This document shows, in pieces, positions 8,035 to 17,133 of a stretch of 64,000 bases of DNA (within the stretch, counting starts at the first letter, position 1; each line of letters starts with the position of its first letter). Below the pieces are notes generated by a model, which did not search any database, was not told where the DNA came from, and worked only from the letters and a program-made list of their open reading frames with translations. Location: NCBI GenBank assembly GCA_016721925.1, contig JADKHE010000013.1:62001-126000 (forward strand), written 5' to 3'. Position numbers and translations under genes: made by a program. This stretch comes from Candidatus Skiveiella danica (lineage in GTDB: Bacteria > Pseudomonadota > Gammaproteobacteria > Burkholderiales > Burkholderiaceae_C).

Positions 8035-8907
8035 TCTGACGCGTTGGCTGTCGGTGGACAGCCCGTGCGTCACATGTTGCGGCACCACGAGCACACCCTG
8101 TCCATTGGGGATGGCCTCGATCTGGATCACCGGCGCGGCACCGACGACGCCGCCAAAGATCGTGGCAAACGCTGCATCGGCCGCGTCGCGCCCGGTGCCG
8201 AAACGCACGAACCCCATGGGAATGGCCACGCCGGAGGGATCGAAGATGAACCAGCGGTCGCCCAGATAGACCTCGACGTAGGCATGAAAATCCGGCGGTC
8301 CCAATATCGGGTCAGCGCCGTAGTCGATTCCCGTAGCAAAGCGCGCCGGGATATTGACCGCCCGGCACAGCGCGATCATGAGGTGGGCGAAATCGCGGCA
8401 GACGCCCACCTCTTCCACCAGCGTGTCGACGGCCGTGGTGTTGCCGGTGGAACTGTTGGAGCGGAAAGTGACCCGGTTCTGCACCCAGTCGCGGATGGCC
8501 TGCACCCGGCTGTAGCCCTGCCAAAGATGACCGAATTCCTTGACCGCCAGGCGGTGCAGCCGGTCGGACTGGCAATAGCGGCTCGGATAGAGGTACGGCA
8601 GCACGGGGCCGGGGAGGTCGGCGATGAAGACTTCGCCGACCTGCTGAGGCGGCGCAGTGAAATGGTTCAGGTCCACGATCGCGTCGTAGCGCACCGTGAG
8701 CGGGCCATTCGCCGCCTTCAGCCGCATGAAGCGGGTGTGGGTGACCGAATCGGTGTACAGGTTCAGCGGCAGAGCCTGGCTGACGCCCAGCGACTCGCTG
8801 ACCACGGTCTGGTGGCCCGTCTGCGCGGCCTGGATGTTGAAGATGAAATCACTGCCAGGCTGGGTGATGTCGTAGTTCAGTTCAATCGAGAATTTCAGTC
8901 GGACCAT
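8029..8907 (-). CDS. Transglutaminase-like cysteine protease family protein
   Basis: 292-residue protein with the transglutaminase-core catalytic triad: Cys170 (GVCRDFAH), His208 (DFHAYVEV) and Asp223 (FDPSG). The N-terminal ~110 residues are the beta-rich domain found in bacterial transglutaminase-like proteins (SIELNYDITQPG). No signal peptide, so probably cytoplasmic. Substrate unknown; such proteins may act as peptidases or amidases. Its last codons and stop fall inside the dispersed repeat, so its C-terminus may have been altered by it. Confidence 0.85.
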   Translation of the reverse strand: MVRLKFSIELNYDITQPGSDFIFNIQAAQTGHQTVVSESLGVSQALPLNLYTDSVTHTRFMRLKAANGPLTVRYDAIVDLNHFTAPPQQVGEVFIADLPGPVLPYLYPSRYCQSDRLHRLAVKEFGHLWQGYSRVQAIRDWVQNRVTFRSNSSTGNTTAVDTLVEEVGVCRDFAHLMIALCRAVNIPARFATGIDYGADPILGPPDFHAYVEVYLGDRWFIFDPSGVAIPMGFVRFGTGRDAADAAFATIFGGVVGAAPVIQIEAIPNGQGVLVVPQHVTHGLSTDSQRVRN

Positions 8908-8950
8908 GTCTCGCTTTCAAGGGTGCGCGTCACAGGGAGACCGCAAGAAC

Positions 8951-8970
8951 CGGGCCCGACCGCGGGCCCG
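8951..8970. terminator. GC-rich double palindrome downstream of SDR gene
   Basis: CGGGCCCG-ACCG-CGGGCCCG: two copies of a self-complementary octamer that can form an 8-bp stem. It lies five bases past the SDR stop on the minus strand. On that strand a GC hairpin is followed by GGTTCTTGCGG, so it is only terminator-like. Confidence 0.4.
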
Positions 8971-8975
8971 AACGT

Positions 8976-9782
8976 TTACTGAACCTGCCGCCCCAGCAGG
9001 CCCGAGATGCGCCGCAGCAGCCATTTCGGCGTGCTGCGCGAGGCCAGTATGGCCGCCTGGTTCACGACACCGGGCACGCAGATGACCTCGCCCTTCATGC
9101 AGGCGTCGAAGCCCTGGCGCGCCACATCGGTCACATCGCCGATCAGAAAGCCGGGAATGCGCGAGACCTGGGGATTGGCGTCAAGCGCCTGGTCCAGCAT
9201 GCCGGTGGCGGTGATGCCGGGGCACAGGGCGGTGATGCTGACGCCGCTGCCGCGCAGTTCTTCCGACAGCGACTCGGTGAGCGACAGCACGTAGGCCTTG
9301 CTGGCGGCATAGGTGGCCAGCGAGGGCACCGGCTGGAAGGATGCGATCGAGGCCACGTTGAGCACCCTTCCGGTGCCACGCGCCACCATCGGCGGCACGA
9401 AAGCCGACAGCATGGCCGTCAGGCCCGAGATGTTGAGGTCGATCATCTGCTGGTGGCTGGCCGCGCCCATGGCGGCAAACCGGCCCTGCGCCAGCACGCC
9501 GGCGTTGTTGACCAGCACGTCCACCGGAACCCGGGCGCGCTTGAGCCGGGTGGCCAGAGTTTCTGCCGCCCCCGGCTTCGACAGGTCAGCGGGCTCGACC
9601 CGGACTTTGACACCATGCCGCGCCGACAACGCGGCGGCAAGCGCCTTGAGCTTGTCGGCACTGCGCGCGACCAGCACCAGGTCGTGGCCGGCTGCGGCGA
9701 ACAGGCCGGCCAGCGCCTCGCCAATGCCCGACGAGGCACCGGTGACCAGGGCGGTGGGCTTGTGTGTTGCGATGGATGGCAT
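8976..9782 (-). CDS. Short-chain dehydrogenase/reductase (SDR), classical type
   Basis: 268-residue NAD(P)-dependent oxidoreductase. TGASSGIG cofactor motif at residues 14-21, VNNAGV at 91-96, catalytic Ser near 145-148 and Y158-x3-K162 (YAASKA). Start at 9782 (MPSIATHKPTALVTG), with GGAG just upstream; the frame open to 9845 overlaps the next gene and is not preferred. It resembles DltE/YqjQ-like SDRs. Substrate not inferable. It follows the serine hydrolase on the same strand and may share its transcript. Confidence 0.88.
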   Translation of the reverse strand: MPSIATHKPTALVTGASSGIGEALAGLFAAAGHDLVLVARSADKLKALAAALSARHGVKVRVEPADLSKPGAAETLATRLKRARVPVDVLVNNAGVLAQGRFAAMGAASHQQMIDLNISGLTAMLSAFVPPMVARGTGRVLNVASIASFQPVPSLATYAASKAYVLSLTESLSEELRGSGVSITALCPGITATGMLDQALDANPQVSRIPGFLIGDVTDVARQGFDACMKGEVICVPGVVNQAAILASRSTPKWLLRRISGLLGRQVQ

Positions 9783-9825
9783 GGAGACTCCAGTATGGTC
9801 AGCGAAAAGGGTTGCGGCGAATCGC

Positions 9826-11020
9826 TCAGTCCACCAGCATGGCATACACCAGGTCGCGGAACAGCGGGCGGTAGAACTCGCGCTGGTTCGGCGCCTGGAT
9901 CATGAGGATGGCAAACAGCTCTTCGGCCGGATCGACGAAAAAGGTCGTGCCGGCAATGCCGCCCCAGTAGTACATGCCCGGCGAGCCGGGTGTGGGGGCG
10001 ATGCCCTTCGCCGTGCGCACTGCAAATCCCAGGCCGAAGCCATGGCCGGCCGGCAGCAGGGCTTCGCTGGCACCTTCGGCCACCGGAATGCTGCCCAGGT
10101 GATCGGCCGTCATGTAGTCCACGATGCGTGGCCCCAGCAGGCGCACGCCGTCCAGCGAGCCCTTGTTCAGCATGAACTGCAGAAAGCGGGCGTAATCGCG
10201 CGCGGTGGAAACCAGCCCGCCGCCACCGCCTTCCATGCGACCCGGCTTGCGGAAGTCCGTGACGGCCATCGGCACGCCACCGTCCGGGGTCGTGGGCAAA
10301 AGGTTCGGCCATGCGGGCCAGATGGTGCTCCGGCACGGTGAATCCGGTGTCCGTCATGCCCAGGGGCTCGAAGAGGTGTTCGGCCAGGTAGGCGCCCAGC
10401 GGCTGGCCGCTGACCACCTCGACCAGCCGGCCCAGCACATCGGTGGCGCGGCTGTATTCCCATATGCTGCCGGGCTGGAACCGCAGCGGAATGCCGGCCA
10501 GCACCTCGCAGTACTCCTCGTTGGTGCGCGCGCGCGAGCCGATGTTGACCGCCGTGTACTGGCGCTGCACAGACGCATCGCCAAGAAATTCGTAGGTCAG
10601 CCCGGCGGTGTGCCGCAGCAGGTCCTGCACCGTGGGGGCTCGGTCCACCGGCTCCAGGCGGAACTGTCCGCCCTGCTCCACCGCCACCTGCTGCGCCGCG
10701 AATTCAGGCAGGTATTTCGCGACAGAATCATTCAGCAGCAGCCGGCCCTGCTCCATCAGCATCATCGTGGCCACCGAGACAATCGGCTTGGTCATCGAGT
10801 AGATGCGGAAGATCGAATCGCGCGTCATCGGCGTGCCGGCGGCCGGGTCCTGGCGGCCCAGGTGCTCGAACAACGCCACCTTGCCGCGCCGCGCCACCAG
10901 GGCCACGGCGCCAGGCAGGCGCTGCCGGTCGATCTCGACCTGCAAGACGTCGAGCAGCCGCTGGGCGCGCAGGGGACACAGGCCGACGTCGGCCGGCGTG
11001 GCAAATGGCAGGTTGTGCAT
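9826..11020 (-). pseudogene. Beta-lactamase-family serine hydrolase, one frameshift
   Basis: Class C beta-lactamase/esterase-like protein. The start at 11020 (MHNLPFATPADVG) leads to the active-site S75-M-T-K78 (YSMTKPIVS) and LLRHTAGLTYEF, and continues to LARMAEPFAHDP. The frame is then lost at about 10290-10297, where the reverse strand reads GACCCCGGACGG; removing one C joins it to the other frame, which carries on with DGGVPMAVTDF, GGGGGLVSTARDYARF and YYWGGIAGTTFFVDP to the stop at 9826. Joined, it makes about 397 residues, a normal length. A single extra C in a C run is compatible with a sequencing error. Confidence 0.8.
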
Positions 11021-11031
11021 CGCCGTGTGCC

Positions 11032-12072
11032 TCAAGCGCCGTAACGCTGGCGGGCCAGCGCTGCGCCTTGCGCCAGCGCCTGCAGCTTCGCCTCGGCCAC
11101 CTCGCGGCTCATCGGTGCCAGGCCGCAGTTGGTACAGGCAAAGAGGCGGTTCCTCGGCACGAACTGCAGGGCCGTGCCAATCGTGTCGGCCACCTGCTCC
11201 GGGGTTTCGATCACGTCGCTGGCCACGTCGATCACGCCGACCAGCACGTCCTTGCCTTCCAGCAACTTCATGAGGTGCGGCGGCACGTGCGAGTGGTAGC
11301 ACTCCAGGCTCACCTGCTGGATGCTGCTTTTTGCCAGCGCCGGGAAGATCTGCTCGTACTGACGCCACTCGTCGCCCAGCGTCTGCTTCCAGTCCACATT
11401 GGCCTGGATGCCATAGCCATAGCAGATGTGGACCGCCGTGGTGCAGGTCAGCCCCTGCGCGGCGCGCTCCAGCGCCTGCACGCCCCAGTCGGCCGCTTCT
11501 TTCATGTAGACGTTGAAGGCCGGTTCGTCGAACTGGATGATGTCCACGCCGTCGGCCTGCAGCGCCAGCGCCTCCTGGTTCAGCAGTTCGGCAAAGGCAA
11601 AGGCCATCTTGACCTTGTCACCGTAAAAGCGGTCGGCCACGGTGTCCACGATGGTCATCGGGCCGGGCAGCGTGAACTTGAGCTTCTTCTTCGTGTGGGC
11701 CCGGGCCAGCTGCGCTTCGACCGCATGGACGCGGCCCTTCAGGCGCAGCGGCGCCACCACCTGGGGCACCATCGCGTCGTAGCGGTTGTCGCGGATGCCC
11801 ATCTTCACCTTGTGCTCGAAGTCGATGCCCTCGACCTGCTCCAGGAAACCGTGCACGAAATGCTGGCGCGACTGCTCGCCGTCGCCGACGATGTCCAGCC
11901 CGGCGTCCTCCTGCAGCTTGATCCACAAGAGCGTGGCGTCGGCCTTGGCTTGCTGCAGCTCACTGCCTTCGGCCTGCCACTTCGGCCAGAGCTTGTGGGT
12001 TTCGGCCAGCCAGGCGGGTTTGGGAAGACTGCCGGCAATCGTGGTGGAGAAAGCCTGGGAAGGGGTTTTCAT
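11032..12072 (-). CDS. MesD-like short (core) methionine synthase
   Basis: 346-residue protein equal to the C-terminal catalytic domain of cobalamin-independent methionine synthase MetE, without the N-terminal half. Zinc/homocysteine-site residues are visible: H215 and C217 (HICYG), E257 (SLECYHSH) and C316 (TNCGLAP), plus QFDEPAF at 180-186. The opening STTIAGSLPKPAWL and DGEQSRQHFV strongly recall the MesD group of folate-independent core methionine synthases, which need a partner MesX (DUF1852). No such partner is in the window. Start at 12072 with AGGAG upstream. It ends 11 bases before the serine hydrolase start. Confidence 0.8.
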   Translation of the reverse strand: MKTPSQAFSTTIAGSLPKPAWLAETHKLWPKWQAEGSELQQAKADATLLWIKLQEDAGLDIVGDGEQSRQHFVHGFLEQVEGIDFEHKVKMGIRDNRYDAMVPQVVAPLRLKGRVHAVEAQLARAHTKKKLKFTLPGPMTIVDTVADRFYGDKVKMAFAFAELLNQEALALQADGVDIIQFDEPAFNVYMKEAADWGVQALERAAQGLTCTTAVHICYGYGIQANVDWKQTLGDEWRQYEQIFPALAKSSIQQVSLECYHSHVPPHLMKLLEGKDVLVGVIDVASDVIETPEQVADTIGTALQFVPRNRLFACTNCGLAPMSREVAEAKLQALAQGAALARQRYGA

Positions 12073-12162
12073 GGTCGGGGCTCCTGATGGTTCTTCTGCA
12101 TTATTCATCGGCACCGCGCAGGGGCCCGATGCGCCACCGCGGTGGCAACTGTAAAGAAATGG

Positions 12163-13059
12163 TCATCGGGCGAAGGGTCCGCGCGGCAGCGTGAGGCTGC
12201 CCAGAAGTGGCACCGGCAGCGCCTGCACGCCCGCCTCTTCGATCTCGCGCAGGAAGCCGGGCAGATCCACGCCAGGCAGCATCTCCGGCGGCGCGTCGAT
12301 GGGCGTGACCATGGTGTCCCAGTGGCAGGGCACGATCCATTTGGGCTGCGTCAGCGCCACCACTTCGCGCACATAGCCCGGGCGGTAGCGCCGGCCGATG
12401 GCGCACAGGCACACCAGGTCGGCCTTGATGCCCTGGAGTTCGTCGCGGATGAAGTCGGCCGAGTCCACATGCAGCACGCGCAGCCCACCGGTGTCCACCA
12501 GCCAGTTGAGCACCTGCCCGTGGCGCAGGTCGCGCATGCGCGCCGGCCAGGGCGGCGGCGCGGCGATGTCGCCGGGCAGCGGGATCTTGCCGAACAGGGC
12601 CTTGCCATGCACCGAAGGCAGGCCGCGCAGCGTCCACGCACCGCTGGCGATGTCTTCTCGGCCCGCAGTCTCCACCAGTTGCGCCTCGGGCAGGCCGGCG
12701 GCGCGGCCCACCATGCAGGTGGCGCGCGAGCCGACGAGCCGCGCGCCCGTCTGCTGGCACAGCACGGGGCCGTCCAGGATGTGGTCGAAGTGCGCATGGC
12801 CGATCAGCACGTCGTCGGCCTTGGGGATCAGGCGCTGCACCAGCGCCGGGTCGCTCGGCAAGGGCTTGTTGGCCAGCAGATGGCCCAGCGGATGGCGCGT
12901 GACGAACGGATCCAGCACCACGGTGCGTTCGGGCGCGCTGAGCACGAAGCCGGCCGTGCCCAAGTAGCTGAGCGTGACCGGGCTGGACGATGCGGGCAGC
13001 GGCGCGTGGGTGAACCAGGCGGGTTCGGGCGGGACCAGGCCCAGCAGGCGTCTGAACAT
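12163..13059 (-). CDS. MBL-fold metallo-hydrolase (UlaG-like)
   Basis: 298-residue metallo-beta-lactamase-fold protein with the H-x-H-x-D-H signature at residues 88-93 (GHAHFDH) and later metal-ligand histidines (LPSVHGK, IVPCHWDTM). The context around LSYLGTAGFVL and VVLDPFVTRHP is like the L-ascorbate-6-phosphate lactonase (UlaG) branch. Start at 13059 (MFRRLLGLVPPEP); the frame open to 13149 overlaps the channel gene. Substrate unknown. It is 25 bases downstream of the channel gene, possibly co-transcribed. Confidence 0.8.
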   Translation of the reverse strand: MFRRLLGLVPPEPAWFTHAPLPASSSPVTLSYLGTAGFVLSAPERTVVLDPFVTRHPLGHLLANKPLPSDPALVQRLIPKADDVLIGHAHFDHILDGPVLCQQTGARLVGSRATCMVGRAAGLPEAQLVETAGREDIASGAWTLRGLPSVHGKALFGKIPLPGDIAAPPPWPARMRDLRHGQVLNWLVDTGGLRVLHVDSADFIRDELQGIKADLVCLCAIGRRYRPGYVREVVALTQPKWIVPCHWDTMVTPIDAPPEMLPGVDLPGFLREIEEAGVQALPVPLLGSLTLPRGPFAR

Positions 13060-13084
13060 TGTCGGGCGTCCTGAAGGCGGGTTC

Positions 13085-13957
13085 TCAGCCGTCCTGATAC
13101 GGCGGCAGCGGTGCAGCGCAATGCATGCAGTAAAGCGCATCGGGCGCATGTCCCTCGGTCAGGCACTCGTGGCAGGTGCGCGTGGTGGTCGGGCGCCGCT
13201 GACGCTGGGCCGCCATTTCGGAGGTGACGATGCCGGTCGGCACGGCCAGCGTGCCCCAACCCAGCAACATCATCATCGAGGCGATCAACCGCCCCAGATC
13301 GGTCTTGGGCGTGATGTCGCCGAAGCCCACGGTGGTGATGGTCGTGATGGCCCAGTAGACCGAAATGGGAATGCTGGTGAAGCCGTTGGCCGGCCCCTCC
13401 ACCACGTACATCAGCGTGCCCATCACCACCACGATCATCAACACCACCGACAGGAACACCATGATCTTGCGCCGGCTGGCCACCAGTGCGCTGCCCAGCG
13501 ACTGGAACTCCGACAGATAGGCCGTGAGCTTGAAGATCCGGAACACCCGCAGCAGGCGCAGCACGCGCACGTCGATCAGCGCGTGCATTTCCGGCACCAG
13601 CAGCGCCAGGTAGGTCGGCAGGATGGCGAGCAGATCGACGATGCCGAAGAAGCTGGTGGCATAGCGGAGGGGATGGCGCACGCAGACGAGGCGCGCCACA
13701 TATTCCAGCGTGAAGATCACGGTGAACAGCCACTCCATCACCGTGAACGGCGTCTCGAAGCGGACCTGCAGCGCGTTGACACTGCCGGCCACGACCACGG
13801 CCAGGCTGAGCAGGATCACCGCGATCAGCCAGCGGTCGAACAACTGGCCGGCGCGCGTGTCGGCCTCGAAGATGATGGTGTAAAGCCTGAGCCGCCAGCC
13901 CTCCAGGGGCTTGCCCAAGGCCTTTTCGTCGCTGGCAGGCTGTAGAGGTGTGCTCAT
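13085..13957 (-). CDS. Voltage-gated potassium channel with C-terminal zinc ribbon
   Basis: 290-residue Kv-type ion channel. Six membrane helices: S1 begins near WLIAVILLSLAVVVAGS, the S4 voltage sensor is RVLRLLRVFRIFKLT, and the pore loop carries the K+ selectivity filter TVGFGD (ITTVGFGDITPKTD). After S6 a short cytoplasmic tail ends in two C-x2-C knuckles (CHECL and CMHCA, 13 residues apart), a zinc-ribbon-like module not found in textbook KvAP or Kch. Predicted inner-membrane K+ channel. Start at 13957 (MSTPLQPASDEK). Confidence 0.85.
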   Translation of the reverse strand: MSTPLQPASDEKALGKPLEGWRLRLYTIIFEADTRAGQLFDRWLIAVILLSLAVVVAGSVNALQVRFETPFTVMEWLFTVIFTLEYVARLVCVRHPLRYATSFFGIVDLLAILPTYLALLVPEMHALIDVRVLRLLRVFRIFKLTAYLSEFQSLGSALVASRRKIMVFLSVVLMIVVVMGTLMYVVEGPANGFTSIPISVYWAITTITTVGFGDITPKTDLGRLIASMMMLLGWGTLAVPTGIVTSEMAAQRQRRPTTTRTCHECLTEGHAPDALYCMHCAAPLPPYQDG

Positions 13958-14090
13958 CCCAAGGAAGGTTTCTATGCAGCAGGTTTCACTGGCGCGATTG
14001 TGCCCGTGCGGCGCGGCGTGTCACCTGTTTCGGCGTCAGAGCTTGCCGCCGAATCGTCATCTGAAGCGGCGGCCAGCAGGCGCGGGACTC

Positions 14091-14150
14091 AAAAAGCTCC
14101 CGAATAAATAGCAATCAATGACCATTCGACGCTGGGTCAATGCCAATTCA
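14091..14150 (+). repeat. Dispersed ~50-bp repeat, copy 2
   Basis: Contains AAATAGCAATCAATGACCATTCGACGCTGGGTCAATGCC; the CATT/AATG arms replace the CCATCC/GGATGG arms of copy 1 while the CGCTGG centre is kept. It lies in the 210-base gap between the acyl-CoA ligase end and the channel start, where I see nothing else clear. Confidence 0.5.
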
Positions 14151-14167
14151 TCTCGGAAATTTGCGTT

Positions 14168-15856
14168 TCAGCTCCCCTCCAGCTCCTGCAGCGTGCGCCA
14201 CATCACCTTGCCGCTGCCGCTCTTGGGCAGCGCGTCGACGAACTGCACCACGCGCGGCACCTTGTAGACCGCCATGTTGTCGCGGCACCAGTCGATGAGG
14301 TCCTGCTCGGACACCTGCCCCCGGTGGCTCTGGCGCAACACGACCACGGCCTTGACCGACTCGCCACGGTAGGCGTCTTTCGTCGAGATGATGCAGGCCT
14401 CCTGGATGGCAGGGTGGCGGAACATCAGCGCCTCCACCTCGGCCGGCCAGACCTTGAAGCCGCTCGCATTGATCATGCGCTTGAGGCGGTCGGTCATGAA
14501 GAAGTAGCCGTCCTCGTCCACCCGGCCCAGGTCGCCGGAGCGGAAGAAGCGTTTGCCGTCATGTTCGATGAAGGCCTGCGCCGTGGCGTCCGGCCGTTTC
14601 CAGTAGCCCTTGAACACCTCCGGGCCGCAGATGATGATTTCGCCGGCCTCGCCCTGCGGCAGCTCCTGCAGCGTTTCCGGATCGATGATCCGCGCATCGG
14701 TGCTCATGAACGGGATGCCCAGGCACTGCTGCTTGGGGGCATCGGGCGGGTTGGTGTGCGAGGGGGCGGCGGTTTCGGTCAGGCCATAGCCTTCCACGTA
14801 CCGCAGGCCGAACAGGTCGAGCAGGCGCTGCGCCACGGCCTGCGGCATGGCCGCGCCGCCACCACCGATGTAGACCAGGCTGGACAGGTCGTATTTCTCG
14901 AAGCTGGGGCTGCCCAGCAGGTCGATCACCATGGTGGGGATGTTGGTCCAGTGCGTGACTTTCCAGCGCGAGATCAGCCGCCCGGCCAGTTCGCGGTCCC
15001 AGCGCGGCATGATGACCAGCGAGGCACCGGCCAGGATGGTGGTGTGCATCACGCTGACCATGCCGGTGATGTGGAACATCGGCACCACGGCCAGCGTCAC
15101 GTTCTCGGGCGTGCCATTGCCCCAGATGCCGCTGGCCATGGCGTTGTGCATGACGCTGGCGTGCGTGTGCATGCAGCCCTTGGGCAGGCCGGTGGTGCCG
15201 CTGGTGTAGGGCAAGATCGACAGGTCGGCCGGCCCCACGTCCAGGGCGGGCAGCGGCAGCTCGTTGACCAGCGCGTCATGCCACGAATGCACCGCGCCGC
15301 CGGCCAGCGGCGGCAGCGCGTGGTGCGTCAGCAGCCAGTCGGTCCAGGCCTCGGGCGGCGCGTCGGCGCCGGTCACGTTGCCATCGAAGGCGTCGGTGAA
15401 ATGCGTGACGATCAGGTGCGCCAGCCGCTGGCCTTCGGGCAGGGCGTCGCTGGCGCGCGCGAGTTCTGCCGCCAGATCCGAGGTGGTCAGGGCGACTTTG
15501 GCGTCCGGGTCGGTGATGTAGTGCTTGAGCTCCTCGGCGCGGTTCATCGGGTTCACCGGCACCACCACGGCGTTGGCGCGCAGGATGGCGAAATGCGCGA
15601 TCACCAGCTGCGGGCAATTCTGCATGTTGAGCACCACGCGGTCACCCTTTTGCACGCCCAGCGCCGCCAGCCGCGCCGCCAGCCGCTCGGCCTTGTGCAG
15701 GACATCCTGGTAGCTGAAGACCCGGCCGAAGAACACCAGCGCGGCCTTGTTCGGATAGCGCCGTGCACTGATCGCCAGGTTGTCCCACAGCGACGTGGCC
15801 GGTGGCGTGATGCGGTGGGGCAGCCGCTTGGGCCAGAACTTGTAATGTGCGCGCAT
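14168..15856 (-). CDS. AMP-forming long/medium-chain acyl-CoA ligase
   Basis: 562-residue adenylate-forming enzyme that activates a carboxylic acid to its CoA thioester through an acyl-AMP. The P-loop-like motif YTSGTTGLPKG is at residues 217-227, followed by the A5-type GYGLTETAAPS, the RSGDLGRVDEDGYF hinge region and the C-terminal lysine motif SGSGKVMWR. Start at 15856 (MRAHYKFWPKRLP), with GGAG upstream; the frame open to 15937 has no family match. It looks like a fatty-acyl-CoA ligase (FadD-like); the chain length is not decidable. Confidence 0.88.
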   Translation of the reverse strand: MRAHYKFWPKRLPHRITPPATSLWDNLAISARRYPNKAALVFFGRVFSYQDVLHKAERLAARLAALGVQKGDRVVLNMQNCPQLVIAHFAILRANAVVVPVNPMNRAEELKHYITDPDAKVALTTSDLAAELARASDALPEGQRLAHLIVTHFTDAFDGNVTGADAPPEAWTDWLLTHHALPPLAGGAVHSWHDALVNELPLPALDVGPADLSILPYTSGTTGLPKGCMHTHASVMHNAMASGIWGNGTPENVTLAVVPMFHITGMVSVMHTTILAGASLVIMPRWDRELAGRLISRWKVTHWTNIPTMVIDLLGSPSFEKYDLSSLVYIGGGGAAMPQAVAQRLLDLFGLRYVEGYGLTETAAPSHTNPPDAPKQQCLGIPFMSTDARIIDPETLQELPQGEAGEIIICGPEVFKGYWKRPDATAQAFIEHDGKRFFRSGDLGRVDEDGYFFMTDRLKRMINASGFKVWPAEVEALMFRHPAIQEACIISTKDAYRGESVKAVVVLRQSHRGQVSEQDLIDWCRDNMAVYKVPRVVQFVDALPKSGSGKVMWRTLQELEGS

Positions 15857-15993
15857 GGTGTGTCTCCGAGGGGTCTCGTCGCCGAATGGCCGCATGCTAA
15901 ACCGCACCCGACCCGCGCCTCGGCATGGGGTTGTCACGGTGGCGACCGGTGGGGCCGGCGTCTATCATGCCGGCCATCACAAGGAGTCTCTGC

Positions 15994-16965
15994 ATGCGTG
16001 TCATCCCGCTCGTCCGTTTCGCCCTGGCTGCGGCCACCCTAGCGGCCTGCACACTGGCCACTGCCGCATTTCCGGACAAACCCATCCGCATCGTCATCGG
16101 TTTCCCGGCAGGCGGCCCGCTCGACCAGCATGCCCGGCTGCTGTCGGACAAGTTGCAGGCGGTACTGGGCCAGCCAGTGCTGGTCGACTACAAGTCCGGC
16201 GCCGGTGGCACCGTCGGCGCCCAGGAGGTGATGAAGGCGGCCCCGGACGGCTACACCCTGATGCTGGCCAACACGGGGGTCATGGTCATCAACCCCGCGC
16301 TGTACACCAAGCTGCCCTACGCCACGCTGAAGGACTTCACCCCGTCGCACGCACGGCCATGCAGCCGCTGGCCTTGCTGGTCAACCCCAAAGTGCCGGCC
16401 AACAGCCTGAAGGAGTTCATGGACTATGCCCGCGCCCGCCCGGGCCAGGTGAACTACGGCTCGGCCGGCAACGGCGGCATCAGCCACCTGGTGCCCGAGA
16501 TGTTCAAGTCGGAGACCGGCCTGTTCCTGGTGCATATCCCCTATCGCGGCAGCGCGCCGGCCTTCACCGACCTCATGGCGGGCCAGGTGCAATTCATGGC
16601 CGAATCGATTCCGCAGGCTGCGAACTACCACAAGCAGGGCAAGGTCAAGGCGCTGGCCGTGACCAGCCGCGAGCGCAACCCTGCCCTGCCCGATGTGCCA
16701 ACGGTGATCGAGGCCGGCATCAAGGGATTCGAGGTGGTGGGCTTCTACGGCTTCCTGGCCCCTGCAGGCACGCCCAAAGGATGTGGTGGCCAAACTCAGC
16801 GACGCCTTCAAACAGGTGCTGGCCCTGCCCGACGTGCGCACCCGCATGATCACCCAGGGGGCCGACCCGGCGTTTCTGGGGTCGGACGATTTCGCGAAAT
16901 TTCTTGCCGCGGAGATGCCGCGCTGGGCCGAGGCGGTGAAGAAGTCGGGTGCGCGGCTGGATTGA
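15994..16965 (+). pseudogene. Bug-family solute receptor with two frameshifts
   Basis: TctC-type periplasmic receptor. Start at 15994 (MRVIPLVRFALAAATLAA) with AAGGAG 8 bases upstream and a signal peptide ending TAA-FPDKPIR. The first frame breaks at about 16339-16346 (ACCCCGTCGC, one G short of TPVART); a second frame runs from RTAMQPLALLVNP to FLAPAGTP and breaks at about 16774-16780 (CCCAAAGGATG, one A too many); the rest (VVAKLSDAFKQVL to the stop at 16965) is back in the first frame. Net frame is restored, which suggests compensating base-call errors rather than decay. Ligand unknown; a terminator follows. Confidence 0.82.
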
Positions 16966-16982
16966 AACGGCCTACCCCGAAC

Positions 16983-17007
16983 AACGGCGCCGAGGCGCCG
17001 TTTTTTT
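16983..17007 (+). terminator. Strong Rho-independent terminator
   Basis: AACGGCGCC-GA-GGCGCCGTT stem (at least 8 perfect GC-rich pairs, two-base loop) with a run of seven T starting at 17001, placed 18 bases after the Bug stop. It separates that gene from the GntR-ABC transporter unit. Confidence 0.85.
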
Positions 17008-17094
17008 GTGCCTCGACGCGCGGTAGGTGGCACCGGCATGGTGCCACGGGCATGGGAAGTCCGCCGAAAACCGGCCCACGCTGGTGCGCCGATC

Positions 17095-17105
17095 TTGTAT
17101 ACCAA
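17095..17105. promoter_or_regulatory. Candidate GntR operator
   Basis: TTGTATACCAA, a near-palindrome centred on GTATAC, 29 bases upstream of the GntR start at 17134. It matches the GT-N-AC pattern of FCD-type regulators, so autoregulation is plausible. Confidence 0.4.
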
Positions 17106-17133
17106 TGGCACGGAACCTGCTGCGTACCGCGGC

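Noticed and set aside
14324..16042. 572-codon plus-strand frame over the acyl-CoA ligase
   Set aside because: Antisense shadow; the ligase carries intact adenylation motifs.
16335..16785. Programmed frameshifting in the Bug gene
   Set aside because: Two opposite one-base changes in short homopolymers, no slippery heptamer or downstream structure; error or decay is simpler.
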